Source: Alphaproteobacteria bacterium | GTDB lineage: Bacteria; Pseudomonadota; Alphaproteobacteria; UBA6615 | Length of the DNA stretch: 64,000 bases | Assembly (NCBI GenBank): GCA_011087645.1 | Contig: JAALLF010000007.1 | Location: forward strand, 124,001 to 188,000 | Direction of reading: 5' to 3' | In this document: one piece after another, positions 53,645-62,444 of the stretch | Position numbering within the stretch: position 1 is the stretch's first letter | Layout of the letters: each line of letters begins with the position of its first letter | Position numbers and translations under genes: made by a program | The notes under the pieces: generated by a model | Told to the model about the DNA's origin: nothing | Seen by the model: only the letters and a program-made list of their open reading frames with translations | The model's database searches: none

Positions 53645-55165
53645 CTACGCGGTTTCCCGCCGCCGCCGGCGCGCGCGCAGATGATCGAGCACATAGGGCA
53701 GCGCGATGGTCACCACCAGGGCGATCCACAGACCATTGCCGATGCGCGACGAGAACAGCACGGTCAAATCGCCGTTCGCCATGCGGATGGCGCGCAGGAA
53801 GAATTGTTCGAGCAGCGGACCCAAGATGATGCCGATGAGGATCGCCGCCACGTGATAGTTGGTGCGCCGGGCGATGTAGCCGAGCACGCCGAACCCCAAC
53901 GCCAGCGCCATGTCGAAACCGAACTCGCGCGGCACGAAGGAGCCGACCAGGGTGAACGATATGATCACCGGCGCCATGAACGCCGTCGACACGATGGTGA
54001 CCTTGGTCATGTAGCGCGACAGCGGCAGGATGGTGAAAATCATCAGCAAATAGGTGACCGCCATGGCCATGAATATGCCGAAGCCGATCTCCGGCCGTTC
54101 GCCGAACAATTGCGGCCCGAAATTGACCCCGTGGAACTGCAGCACCACCAGCATGATGGCGGCAGTCGCGCCGCCCGGCAGTCCGATAACCATCAACGGC
54201 ACCAAGGTGCCCGAAGTCACGCCGTTATTGGCGGCCTCCGGCGCGATCAGGCCTTCCGGATGGCCGGTGCCGTAAAGCTCGGGCGTCTTGGAATAGGACC
54301 GGGACTGCTGATAGGCGACGAACGAGGCGATGCTGGCGCCGGCGCCGGGGATCACGCCGATGACCAGGCCAATCAGGCTGCACCAGGTGATGTGCCACCA
54401 TCGCTTGACGCTCATGCGGATGCCTTCGATGGACGCCTTCCAGCTGGGATTGTCCATCAATTCTTTGCCACGGCGGGTGAGGATCGATTCGCCTTCGATC
54501 ACCAGAAACGCCTCGGAGATGGCAAACAGCCCAACCAACGCCGGCACCAGAGGAATGCCGTCATACAGTTCGAGAAATCCAAAGGTGGCGCGCGGGGTTT
54601 CGTACACAAAATCGGTTCCGACGGCGCCGATCATCAGCCCGAACAGACCGGCGATCAGCCCCTTTAATGTGTTCTTCGCCGCGATCGTGGCGATCAACGA
54701 AATGCCGAACAGCATGACCACGATCATTTCAACGCTGTGCATGAAAAAGGCCACTTGGGCGAGCCACGGCATGGCAATGAGAGCGATGATGGTGGTCAGC
54801 AGACCGCCGGCGGTGGACGCCACGAACGACATCGCCAACGCCTGCTGACCCAGGCCGGCGCGCGCCATGGGATAGCCGTCGAGCGGCGTCGCCGCCGCGC
54901 CCGCGGTGCCGGGGATATTCACCAAAATCGCCGGAATACCCGCGCCCATACGCGACGAGGCATACAGCGCGACCATGAACACGACGCCCTGCTCGACCTC
55001 CATGGCGAAGGTCAGCGGCAGCAAAATGATGATGGTGTTGGCCGCGCTGAAACCCGGGATCGCGCCGACAATCAGGCCCAACAGCATGGCCGGAATAATG
55101 ATCCACCAGAAACCGAGCGTGTGGAAGAACAGCTCGGCGAACATCTGAAACGAGACTTCTTCCAT
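53645..55165 (-). CDS. tctA: Tripartite tricarboxylate transporter large permease
   Basis: The 506-residue membrane protein has the TctA signature region GAIPGFSAANTIIILLPLTF and AILVNIPGTAGAAATPLDGYP, with further GVIPGAGASIASFVAYQQ and GATAAIMLVVLQFHG stretches. About twelve membrane segments fit the family. It lies one base after tctB (TGA-G-ATG), so translation is coupled. An ATG seven codons inside is a possible alternative start. Confidence 0.95.
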   Translation of the reverse strand: MEEVSFQMFAELFFHTLGFWWIIIPAMLLGLIVGAIPGFSAANTIIILLPLTFAMEVEQGVVFMVALYASSRMGAGIPAILVNIPGTAGAAATPLDGYPMARAGLGQQALAMSFVASTAGGLLTTIIALIAMPWLAQVAFFMHSVEMIVVMLFGISLIATIAAKNTLKGLIAGLFGLMIGAVGTDFVYETPRATFGFLELYDGIPLVPALVGLFAISEAFLVIEGESILTRRGKELMDNPSWKASIEGIRMSVKRWWHITWCSLIGLVIGVIPGAGASIASFVAYQQSRSYSKTPELYGTGHPEGLIAPEAANNGVTSGTLVPLMVIGLPGGATAAIMLVVLQFHGVNFGPQLFGERPEIGFGIFMAMAVTYLLMIFTILPLSRYMTKVTIVSTAFMAPVIISFTLVGSFVPREFGFDMALALGFGVLGYIARRTNYHVAAILIGIILGPLLEQFFLRAIRMANGDLTVLFSSRIGNGLWIALVVTIALPYVLDHLRARRRRRETA

Positions 55166-55166
55166 C

Positions 55167-55679
55167 TCACAAGATCCCGTTCATCAGAATTTCGAACGGG
55201 CCCTCGGGGAAGTTGGTGTCGAAGGCAACAACAAATAACAGATACCCGCCAACCGACAGAATGGCGGAGAGCGACAGACACAGCTTGGCGCGGCGGCCAC
55301 GGTTCAATAGCAACATTGCCAGAACCAAAAACAGGAAGGTGGTGATGGTGAAGCCGAGGAACGAGATCACCGCGATATAGCCGACGGTCAGCGCGAACAA
55401 TGCCAAGCGGAGCTTTACGTATTCGTGGGGCTCGAACAGCGTGTGAAAGCTCCAATCGCCCTCGCCCTTCGCGACCCAACGAAAGGTCAGGCCAATGAAA
55501 ACCAGCGACAGAATGATAAGGATCGTGCCAATAAAAAAGGCGCTCGCCTGCGCCGTCCAGGGCGCTTCCAGGATGGTGTAGAAATAGTAGATGGTGAAGG
55601 CCAGAGCGGCGACCGGAATGACCAGCTCCGCCCCCAGGGCGCGCTTGCGCGGTTGGCTTGCTTCGGTGTCGTCTTGCAT
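55167..55679 (-). CDS. tctB: Tripartite tricarboxylate transporter small permease
   Basis: The 170-residue protein has four hydrophobic segments and the layout of TctB. Examples are AALAFTIYYFYTIL near the N-terminus, FFIGTILIILSLVFIGL, and two closely spaced C-terminal helices around VISFLGFTITTFLFLVLAMLLL. Sequence in this family varies widely, and position between tctC and tctA supports the call. Confidence 0.9.
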   Translation of the reverse strand: MQDDTEASQPRKRALGAELVIPVAALAFTIYYFYTILEAPWTAQASAFFIGTILIILSLVFIGLTFRWVAKGEGDWSFHTLFEPHEYVKLRLALFALTVGYIAVISFLGFTITTFLFLVLAMLLLNRGRRAKLCLSLSAILSVGGYLLFVVAFDTNFPEGPFEILMNGIL

Positions 55680-55698
55680 GGGGTAACGCCTACGAGTT

Positions 55699-55728
55699 GG
55701 GGCGGCAAATTATCAAATCTGCCGCCCC
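55699..55728. promoter_or_regulatory. GC hairpin between tctC and tctB
   Basis: A perfect 9-base-pair stem (GGGGCGGCA with TGCCGCCCC) and a 12-base loop lie 22-50 bases past the tctC stop. In the sense direction no U-tract follows, so it is more like a processing or stability hairpin than a full terminator. In the antisense direction it has a T7 tail and looks like an intrinsic terminator. Confidence 0.6.
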
Positions 55729-55750
55729 GTTTTTTTCCTAAGAGGTCGTC

Positions 55751-56773
55751 TTAAGCTGGCTTGCCGGTCAATAGCGGCTTGAACTTCGAGCCCACCTCTT
55801 CGATACCCTTGAGGTACTTGGCGGTGTCATCCATATCGCCATAATTGATGTATTCCCAGATACCCTTGGCCTTGATCACGGCTTCTTTGTATTCGGGATC
55901 GGCGAACACCTGTTTGATCGTGTCGTTGAGAATCTTGAACCGGTCGGGATGATCCTTGATCACGCTGGTCTGGATACCGAAGGCGCGCGACGACAACAGC
56001 GGCGGCAGGCTGGTGCCGTATTTCTGGTTCATGGTCGGTGCGTTGTTGAGCCGGTCGCCGGCAACATTCTCGTCGTTGAACACCAACAGCGTGCGCAAGG
56101 CAGCGCCCTTGGCGGCCACCGAACCCGACGTCAGAGTGCCCAAATCCATTTCGCCGGTCACCACGCCGGCGATGGTGTTTTTGCCACCCGAAAGGGGAAT
56201 CAAATTGAACTGAGCGCCGGTATGCTCGCCCAGCGCCAGCAGCCCCACCGAGGCGGGATGGGCCAGACGGCTGGTGGAAACGTTGAGGGTGCGTTTTTTA
56301 CCCTCGGCCACCACATCGTCGATGGTCTTGAACGGACTGTCGGCTCGCACAAAGATCGCGCCGGGATCGGTATCGACCCGGGCAAAATAGGTCAGGTCGG
56401 CAAGGTCGAAGGTCGGTGGCTTGACCACCCAATTCAAGAACTCCGGTCCCATATTGCCGAACAGCAAGTTCTGGCCGTTGGCCTCCTTCTTGCCCATGAA
56501 GAACTCATAACCGACGCGGCCCGACGCGCCGGGCTTGAAGTCGGGCTTGAACGTAGCGTCGAGGTATTTTTTCCAGATGCCGGTAAAAGCGCGTAAATTC
56601 CGATCGGCGCCGCCACCGGCACGCGTCGGCACGGTTACGCTAATATCGCCGTCCGGAAACCCGGCGCCGAACGCGCCGGCGAAGGGTACGCTGGACGCCG
56701 CCGCGGCGCCCAAGATAGTGGCCGAGCCTTGTAGAAGCGTGCGGCGGTCAAACGGTTTATCGAATAGGGTCAT
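55751..56773 (-). CDS. tctC: Tripartite tricarboxylate transporter substrate-binding protein (Bug/TctC)
   Basis: The 340-residue protein carries a twin-arginine signal (DRRTLLQGSATILGAAAASS) and then a Bug-type two-lobe binding fold: ITVTVPTRAGGGADRNLRAF-like start, LLFGNMGPEFLNW, and GEMDLGTLTSGSVAAKGAAL. Bug proteins bind carboxylates by water-mediated contacts. Tat export is less common than Sec in this family. It is the first gene of the tctC-tctB-tctA operon. Confidence 0.9.
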   Translation of the reverse strand: MTLFDKPFDRRTLLQGSATILGAAAASSVPFAGAFGAGFPDGDISVTVPTRAGGGADRNLRAFTGIWKKYLDATFKPDFKPGASGRVGYEFFMGKKEANGQNLLFGNMGPEFLNWVVKPPTFDLADLTYFARVDTDPGAIFVRADSPFKTIDDVVAEGKKRTLNVSTSRLAHPASVGLLALGEHTGAQFNLIPLSGGKNTIAGVVTGEMDLGTLTSGSVAAKGAALRTLLVFNDENVAGDRLNNAPTMNQKYGTSLPPLLSSRAFGIQTSVIKDHPDRFKILNDTIKQVFADPEYKEAVIKAKGIWEYINYGDMDDTAKYLKGIEEVGSKFKPLLTGKPA

Positions 56774-56908
56774 GGTTGCCTCCCTGCAGATTTCAAAGGT
56801 TTATTGTTTTGAAAACTGTAGGCGTCGCCAGCGGCAACGACAACTCAATAGATAGTTCTAGAACCCCGAAACTGTTGTGCCGGATGATCCCGCAATCCAG
56901 CGGGATCC

Positions 56909-57838
56909 TTAGCCCGTATAATTTGGCGCCGGCTGGGTGAGGAAATCGTGCAGGATTTCATAGGCCATCAGATAGTTTTTCTGCTGAAAACTGGCGTGTG
57001 ATATGCCCGCCATCACCTTGAATTGCTTGTCGGAGTTGGGTAGCAGGCGGAAGAAATCGAGCAAGTCCTCCATCGAAGCGATGCCGTCCCATTGGCCGCG
57101 CATGATCAGGGTCGGCATGGTGATCTTTGCCGGATCGACCACCGGCAGGTTTTCGCACATGTCCACATAGGTGCCGTTGGGGATCGAATCGTCCAACGCG
57201 CAGATCGCCGCGGCAAAGGCCTCGACGACGCCATCCTCGGCGCAGCCGGGATGGTCGCGCGAGAATATGGAGCGCACGAAATCCAGATTTATCGGCCGCC
57301 GGTTATGGGATTTGAACTCAGGTAATTTCTTACGCCGGTTCTCTAATGTGGGACTGCCCGCGCCGGTCCACACCATGGCGTCGAGGGCGAGCCGCGCGAC
57401 CCGGCCCGGATGGCGCTGAGCGAACAGGCTGGCCCGCAGCGCGCCCGACGAAATCCCGTACACATGGACTTTATCGATACCACGCAGGCCGCAAATATAG
57501 TCACACGCCGCCGCCACATCGTCGGCGCCGTTGGAAATATCGAAGTTCGAGTCCCGGCCCTTGTCGGATCGTCCATAGCCTTCGACATCCAAACACCAAG
57601 TGTCGAAGCCTTGTAGCGCAAACCAGTTCATGGCTGAAGAATAGGGCCGTCCCTCGACATGCAGATCGAAGGTCGGCTGGGAGGCCATCGACGAGCCATG
57701 CACAAACACGATGGTGCCCGCCCCACCGTCCGGCCGGTCGAGATACTTCTCCCACAGAAATAAATTCGTATCGCCCTTCCGGGTCCAATGTTCTTCGCCG
57801 ACGACCTCGTCTTCCCGGCGATCGGGTTGCGCGTTCAC
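56909..57838 (-). CDS. Alpha/beta hydrolase
   Basis: The 309-residue protein has the oxyanion segment VFVHGSSMASQPTFD, the nucleophile motif VYGISSGAL (G-x-S-x-G), the acid region near TLIMRGQWDG and a late ISHASFQQKN with the catalytic His. An esterase, lactonase or C-C hydrolase is possible. It lies 135 bases upstream of the Tct operon on the same strand. Whether it is the missing enol-lactone hydrolase of the protocatechuate route cannot be told; similarity to PcaD is not obvious. Confidence 0.87.
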   Translation of the reverse strand: MNAQPDRREDEVVGEEHWTRKGDTNLFLWEKYLDRPDGGAGTIVFVHGSSMASQPTFDLHVEGRPYSSAMNWFALQGFDTWCLDVEGYGRSDKGRDSNFDISNGADDVAAACDYICGLRGIDKVHVYGISSGALRASLFAQRHPGRVARLALDAMVWTGAGSPTLENRRKKLPEFKSHNRRPINLDFVRSIFSRDHPGCAEDGVVEAFAAAICALDDSIPNGTYVDMCENLPVVDPAKITMPTLIMRGQWDGIASMEDLLDFFRLLPNSDKQFKVMAGISHASFQQKNYLMAYEILHDFLTQPAPNYTG

Positions 57839-57959
57839 CTGCTCACTCCTTCAGAGGGCTCAAATACCGCGCCAATTTCTATAAGGGGGCCAAGCGGCGC
57901 AAGACTGGGCGCGGCGCCCGACGGCGTCACGCGCAGCCTCGGCCGGCAAACCGCAATGC

Positions 57960-59015
57960 TTAGGTCACGGTCTTAAACTGGACGACGGAGACCCACATTT
58001 TGTCGTTCGAGATATTCCGGAAGAATTCAAGATCGGCGCTGGCGTTATCGGCGCTTTCGAAAGCCCGCAAGGCTTCGATACTGCCATCGGGCCGGCTCAG
58101 ACATAGAACATGGATCGGCGTGGGTTCGCCATCCTCCGCGCCGGCATCGGCGCCGGACGGAAAAAGCGTGACCGGCGACAACCAAAATTTCTCGTTGGCG
58201 ATCTTTTCCGAAAGCGCGCAATCGGCGGCGGCGAATTGTTCATTCTCGTAGATCCGCAGCGCTTCCAAGGCCCCGGTCTTGGTACGCCCACACAGGGCGA
58301 TGACCGCCTTGGTTCCGTCGACCAATAATTGCTGGCTGAGATCGGCAGTCTGACTAGCGGGCGGCGTCGAGGATACAGGCGCGGGAGCTGCCGGCGCTTC
58401 AGCAGGTTCCGGCGCGGCGGCCGCGTCGTTGCTCGCAGAACGCATCGCGATCACTCCAGAATCGTCTCCAGGCGTTTTATCTTCCGGCATTTCGGGTTCT
58501 TCCTCCGCAATATCATCTACGCTTTTTAGATGGGGGGGTGGCTTGGGAGCTGGCTCGGCCGGCTCTGCGTCAGTTCCGTCTTCCGCCGGCGGCGAAGCCG
58601 CCAACAACACCGATTTCGGATCAACGCCGAGTTCATGGCACAGCGCCTCGACCGGTTCCATATCGACTTGGCCGGCTTCGGCCTCGGTGCCGGCAACAGC
58701 TAACGCAATCCGCGCCAACAGTTCCGCCTCGTCAGCATCGCCGGCGCCTTTGCGAGCAACATCAAGCGCCCGCGAGCGCGCCTTGCGCGGGCTGACGCGG
58801 AACTCTTCGACGAAACGGTCGAAGGTCTCGACGAATTCATTGGTATCGAAAACTTTCAGGTCGGGCAGGCTATCGAGAATATGGTCGATCCGAACCCGCG
58901 TCGCGAAACTGACTTTGCCCTCGGGCGCCGCGACAAGGGCGCAAACCGCGATCGTCGCTTCCCAAAACGCGCGCCGCTGGTGGCGGCCCATTCCCTGACG
59001 CAGTGCCTCTAGCAT
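57960..59015 (-). CDS. TerB-domain protein with duplicated C-terminal unit
   Basis: The 351-residue protein starts with a TerB-like helical domain (about 1-135): AALVAAPEGKVSFATRVRIDHIL, PDLKVFDTNEFVETFDRFVEE, and a second acidic GDADEAELLARIALAVAGTE segment. A Pro/Glu/Ala-rich linker spans about 140-225. The C-terminus has two repeats of about 60 residues, RIYENEQFAAADCALSEKIA with NEKFWLSP and AFESADNASADLEFFRNISN with DKMWVSV, which I do not recognise. TerB domains are found with tellurite and stress-response or membrane-linked systems; partners are not in the window. Confidence 0.75.
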   Translation of the reverse strand: MLEALRQGMGRHQRRAFWEATIAVCALVAAPEGKVSFATRVRIDHILDSLPDLKVFDTNEFVETFDRFVEEFRVSPRKARSRALDVARKGAGDADEAELLARIALAVAGTEAEAGQVDMEPVEALCHELGVDPKSVLLAASPPAEDGTDAEPAEPAPKPPPHLKSVDDIAEEEPEMPEDKTPGDDSGVIAMRSASNDAAAAPEPAEAPAAPAPVSSTPPASQTADLSQQLLVDGTKAVIALCGRTKTGALEALRIYENEQFAAADCALSEKIANEKFWLSPVTLFPSGADAGAEDGEPTPIHVLCLSRPDGSIEALRAFESADNASADLEFFRNISNDKMWVSVVQFKTVT

Positions 59016-59123
59016 TAGACCGCAACCCTAAGATTAGTGTTTGCCCGGCTCTGAACGTCACAGTACTGCAGCCGCCAGCGCCTGAAAACTCCGCGGCGGG
59101 TAATTTTGGCGAATTTTCCCGTA

Positions 59124-59140
59124 TTTACCCACCGTTAACC
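59124..59140. promoter_or_regulatory. CtrA-type box, one mismatch (TTTA-N7-TTAACC)
   Basis: TTTACCCACCGTTAACC differs from the CtrA consensus at one base of the left half. It lies about 110 bases upstream of the leftward TerB gene and about 230 bases upstream of the rightward small secreted protein, within a 351-base gap in which I see no other gene or RNA. Confidence 0.4.
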
Positions 59141-59366
59141 ATAAATATTCGGCAACTGAGCTTTCTGCGGAAATTAAACCACCGCATCTCCTCTTCCGTA
59201 AAACTTACATTCACCAATGCGCGCTAATTTAGGGGCCAAGAGGAATCGGTCGCCATTGTATTTTGCATTCCTGGCAACAACACGAAGCGGAGCCTTCATA
59301 ATTGCCATGAAGCGGTCATAATTGTTGGCCCAACTATCCTGTCGACGCCCTCAAATGGAGTCACCT

Positions 59367-59792
59367 ATGTCACGCCTACTCATACTTCTCGCCGCCGCGA
59401 CTTTCTTTTTGGCCCCGAATTCCGGCGCTATCGCCGCCGAACCTGTTCAACTCACCCAAAACAATACGGTGATCGAGAAGGTTTTCAACGACCTTGAACG
59501 TAAAGTTATCCGCGAGGTCTTGGGCGGAGCCGACATTCAGGATGTCGAAGCAGACCAGGGAAAACGCGGCAAGAAGGGCAAGGGATCGAAAGGCGCGCCT
59601 CCCGGCCTCGCCAAGCGTGACAGTCTGCCGCCAGGATTGGAGAAAAAGAACTTCCCCGCGCATCTGCGCTCACAACTGCCGGCGCCCCTGCAAGGAACCC
59701 AGCGGGTGCTCGTCGGCAATGACGCGGTGCTGATCGACACGGCCACCAACATCGTGCTCGACGTCATCCGCGACGTCGTCAGGAACCGCTAG
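59367..59792 (+). CDS. Secreted small protein with Lys/Gly-rich segment
   Basis: This 141-residue protein has a signal peptide (SRLLILLAAATFFLAPNSGA), a helical stretch, then a basic GKRGKKGKGSKG run and the APPGLAKRDSLPPGLEKK repeats. It ends with a TQRVLVGNDAVLIDTATN stretch. The PPGLAKR and final GNDxVLID pattern is recurrent in unnamed alphaproteobacterial exported proteins. The ATG at 59367 is preferred as the one before the signal peptide. Function unknown; it precedes the Sel1 lipoprotein by 34 bases. Confidence 0.75.
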   Translation: MSRLLILLAAATFFLAPNSGAIAAEPVQLTQNNTVIEKVFNDLERKVIREVLGGADIQDVEADQGKRGKKGKGSKGAPPGLAKRDSLPPGLEKKNFPAHLRSQLPAPLQGTQRVLVGNDAVLIDTATNIVLDVIRDVVRNR

Positions 59793-59826
59793 CGACGCCG
59801 ATCGAAACATAAGGAACAGCCGGATC

Positions 59827-60993
59827 ATGAAATCTACTCTGCCCCGCGGAACTCCGCTTGCGTTGCTCGCCATGATGGTGGCGTTGGCAGCGTGTACCCA
59901 GGTCCAAGAAACCCTGCAGTCGGCCAATGAGAAAATTCACGAGCTGACCGGCACTAGTGAAACCGAGGGCAGCAGCGCCCCGAACCCGAAGGCAAAGCCG
60001 AGCGATAGTACCGTCAGCACCGCCGCCGATGCCGATGTCGCACTGGCGGTTCGCCTGATGGAGGGCGACGGGGTGCCGCACGATCCCAAGCGGGCCGTCG
60101 AACTGGTCATTCCCCACGCCGATGCCGGCCATGCGGAAGCGCAATTCTTGTTGGGTCTCGCCTATGGCACAGGCCAGGGCATCGAAAAAGATCGCGCCAC
60201 GGCAGTTTCCTGGTACCGCCGCGCGGCTGCGCAAGATCAGGCGCATGCGCAATTTTTGCTGGGTCTGGCGTCACTACGCGGCGACGGCGCGGCGAAGGAT
60301 TTGACCGAGGCAAACCGGTGGTTCGAAAAGTCGGCGCAGAACGGTAATGCCGGGGCGCAGTATCAGTTGGCGCTAACCTATGAGCGCGGCCAAGGCGTCG
60401 AAAAAGACGAAACCACCGCCGTCCAATGGTTCGAGAAAGCCGCCGAGCAAGGCCATGCGGACGCTCAGTTCAAGACCGGCGCGGCCTATCAAGTCGGCCG
60501 CGGCGTGGCGAAAAACCGCGCCTGGGCGACGCGCTGGTTCGCCAAGGCCGCCCTACAAGGCGTCGCCAACGGCCAGTATATGACCGGTTTGGCCTACGCG
60601 GCGGGCTCGGGCGTGCCGAAGGACAACGCCATCGCCTACCGCTGGTTTTCAGTGGCCGTGGCGCGCGGCTTCGATAAGGCCGAACCGTTTCGCAATCGCA
60701 TCGGCGAGCGCTTGAACGAAGATCGCCGCGCCAAAGAAAACGCCGCCGCACAGCGGTGGAAGCCCCTCGGCGCGGAAAAGGCCACCGGGGTCGAGGACAA
60801 CCCGTCGATCGCCTTTGCCCAGCACACGCTGGCCAGCCTTGGGTTCAAACCAGGAGTTGCCGACGGAATATTCGGCCCCAAGACAAGCGGGGCGGTCAAA
60901 GCCTATGAAAAGGCAAAGGGCATTCCCGTCTCGGGCGCCATTTCACGCGAATTGCTGAATAGGTTGAAAGACGATCCTATCCACGCCAGCTAA
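59827..60993 (+). CDS. Sel1-repeat lipoprotein with peptidoglycan-binding domain
   Basis: The 388-residue protein has a lipobox (ALAAC, Cys23). A polar linker follows, then six or so Sel1 repeats from about 70 to 300, such as AHAQFLLGLASLRGDG and GHADAQFKTGAAYQVGRG. The C-terminal PG_binding_1 domain is at about 320-385 (AFAQHTLASLGFKPGVADG, then PVSGAISRELLNRL). It should be anchored in a membrane and bind peptidoglycan while the repeats recruit partners. It is probably co-transcribed with the small secreted protein upstream. Confidence 0.92.
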   Translation: MKSTLPRGTPLALLAMMVALAACTQVQETLQSANEKIHELTGTSETEGSSAPNPKAKPSDSTVSTAADADVALAVRLMEGDGVPHDPKRAVELVIPHADAGHAEAQFLLGLAYGTGQGIEKDRATAVSWYRRAAAQDQAHAQFLLGLASLRGDGAAKDLTEANRWFEKSAQNGNAGAQYQLALTYERGQGVEKDETTAVQWFEKAAEQGHADAQFKTGAAYQVGRGVAKNRAWATRWFAKAALQGVANGQYMTGLAYAAGSGVPKDNAIAYRWFSVAVARGFDKAEPFRNRIGERLNEDRRAKENAAAQRWKPLGAEKATGVEDNPSIAFAQHTLASLGFKPGVADGIFGPKTSGAVKAYEKAKGIPVSGAISRELLNRLKDDPIHAS

Positions 60994-61057
60994 GCGCTCG
61001 CGCGGTCGGGATCGTCGGATCGTTACTTAGATTGGGTGTGGCTGGTCGCAAACCGTC

Positions 61058-61744
61058 TTAGCTGTCGCCGTCTTCGTCGTCTTCGTCGTCTGTCCCGGCG
61101 TCGTCCTCTTCGTCGGGGTCGAGCAGCCGATTGACCTCCGCCACAACTTCGTCATCGACGCGGCCGTCCTCATCTGACTTGTTGGAAATCTCGCCCAGCG
61201 CTTCGCGTTGTTCTTCCGGGGTCAGGCCGAGGACGGGCACGTCTGCCTCCGGATCGCCTTCGACCGCCTCGGCGTAAGCCGCCAGCAATCCGACGATCGA
61301 ATTTTCCCGGTTTGCATTCTCCAGCGCGGTTGGCGATGCATGCGCCGCGTTGAGATTGCCGAGCAAGCTTGCAAGCTTGCCATGAGCATTGGGCGCGCCA
61401 TCGTCGTCATGGTTATTGCCTTCGACGCCGTCGTCATGATTCTTGGCATGGCCGTTGCCCTTGGCCTTGATATGGCCATTGCCGACTTTTCCGTCGCCAT
61501 CTTCATCGTCGTGTTCACCGTCGGCGGATTCGATGTCGGAATCGCCGCTGTTGCCGCCCTTGCTACTGCTCTTGCCGCCCTTACCGCCTTTGCCGCTGCT
61601 TTTGCCGCTGCCTTTACCTTTGGCGAAAGCCGACTTGATTTCCGGCGCAAAATTATCGCCAACGCCGATCGGCGCCGCGCTCAAACCAAAAGCAATAAAG
61701 CCGGCAATTGCTAGGGAACTGACGGAAATGCGAACGGGTTTCAT
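61058..61744 (-). CDS. Exported low-complexity protein, Gly/Ser/Lys-rich and acidic
   Basis: The 228-residue protein has a signal peptide (SSLAIAGFIAFGLSA), a GKGSGKSSGKGGKGGKSSSKG segment, and a HDDEDGDGKVGNGHIKAKG stretch with several Asp-rich loops. A more ordinary helical part follows (ASLLGNLNAAHASPTALENA with NRENSIVGLLAAYAEA), then a C-terminal acidic tail (DDAGTDDEDDEDGDS). It may bind calcium or polyanions. Similar proteins are found in alphaproteobacteria without assigned function. Confidence 0.72.
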   Translation of the reverse strand: MKPVRISVSSLAIAGFIAFGLSAAPIGVGDNFAPEIKSAFAKGKGSGKSSGKGGKGGKSSSKGGNSGDSDIESADGEHDDEDGDGKVGNGHIKAKGNGHAKNHDDGVEGNNHDDDGAPNAHGKLASLLGNLNAAHASPTALENANRENSIVGLLAAYAEAVEGDPEADVPVLGLTPEEQREALGEISNKSDEDGRVDDEVVAEVNRLLDPDEEDDAGTDDEDDEDGDS

Positions 61745-62444
61745 CGGGGTTACTCCAATAATTTTTCGCCGAGAAAATTCAGTCTAAATGCTAGCTCATT
61801 TTGCACCTTATTGCACGCGCCCACGCCGTGCGATCGCATGGGGTTTCGATAAAATTTTAGCTAAATGCGTCAGACTTCACTTAACTGTGACACCGCCATA
61901 GTTTCGCCAAACGGTGTTTAAGTGTGCGAATACTTTCGCTTTTTGACGCCTTAATTGTCTTATTTATCGATCATATCCGAATCACAATAAATAGAATAGA
62001 TTTTAACCATATTAGAACTACCTGAATTTCATGCTGACTGTTGCTTACACCGTCGTACGAAGTTCGAATTTCCTAGTCTTATCCGATCTTTCGACGACGG
62101 CTAAACCGCTGAAAAGCGGGCTTTGACGATGCTGCGAGCTGTTTTGGTGGCGATAGAATTGTAACCGATCGAAAGAAATGACGGCGACCCATGTTTGCCA
62201 AACCGACCCCCCTCCCAAGGCGTTTTCCCCCCGCCCCTGATGGCGCGGCGAATATCGGTTTGAAGGGGTCGATCGGAACGCCGACGCTCGCAAATCCCGG
62301 ACAGCTAGTCCGTGTTCACTCGTATCTATCTATCAATCGTGAATTGGTACTGTCGGTAACTATGGTTAATCGGCTGTTAACCATATGCGGGTCAAAGTTA
62401 GTCCTAGTAAGCCGTGTTCCTGTTTCAACTTGAGGAGGTACCCG
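61745..62444. other. 700-base intergenic region upstream of prkA
   Basis: The region is AT-richer than its surroundings, holds no supported gene and is expected to contain both the leftward promoter for the exported protein and the prkA promoter. A CtrA-type box lies at its right end. Two short open frames of about 80 codons show no coding features. An AGGAGG at 62433-62438 gives a good ribosome binding site for prkA. Confidence 0.55.
62366..62382. promoter_or_regulatory. CtrA-type box TTAA-N7-TTAA upstream of prkA
   Basis: TTAATCGGCTGTTAACC matches TTAA-N7-TTAACC fully and lies 63-79 bases before the prkA start. Its spacer CGGCTG and the CAT after it are shared with the box at 41235, so the two may also share a wider promoter element. 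Confidence 0.6.

Noticed and set aside
53123..54667. 514-codon open frame opposite the LVIVD and tctA genes
   Set aside because: It spans two real genes on the other strand and is rich in His/Gln/Arg without any recognisable domain.
62045..62433. Two frames of about 80 codons upstream of prkA
   Set aside because: They lie in AT-richer regulatory DNA, lack ribosome binding sites and one covers the CtrA-type box; no domain or composition supports coding.
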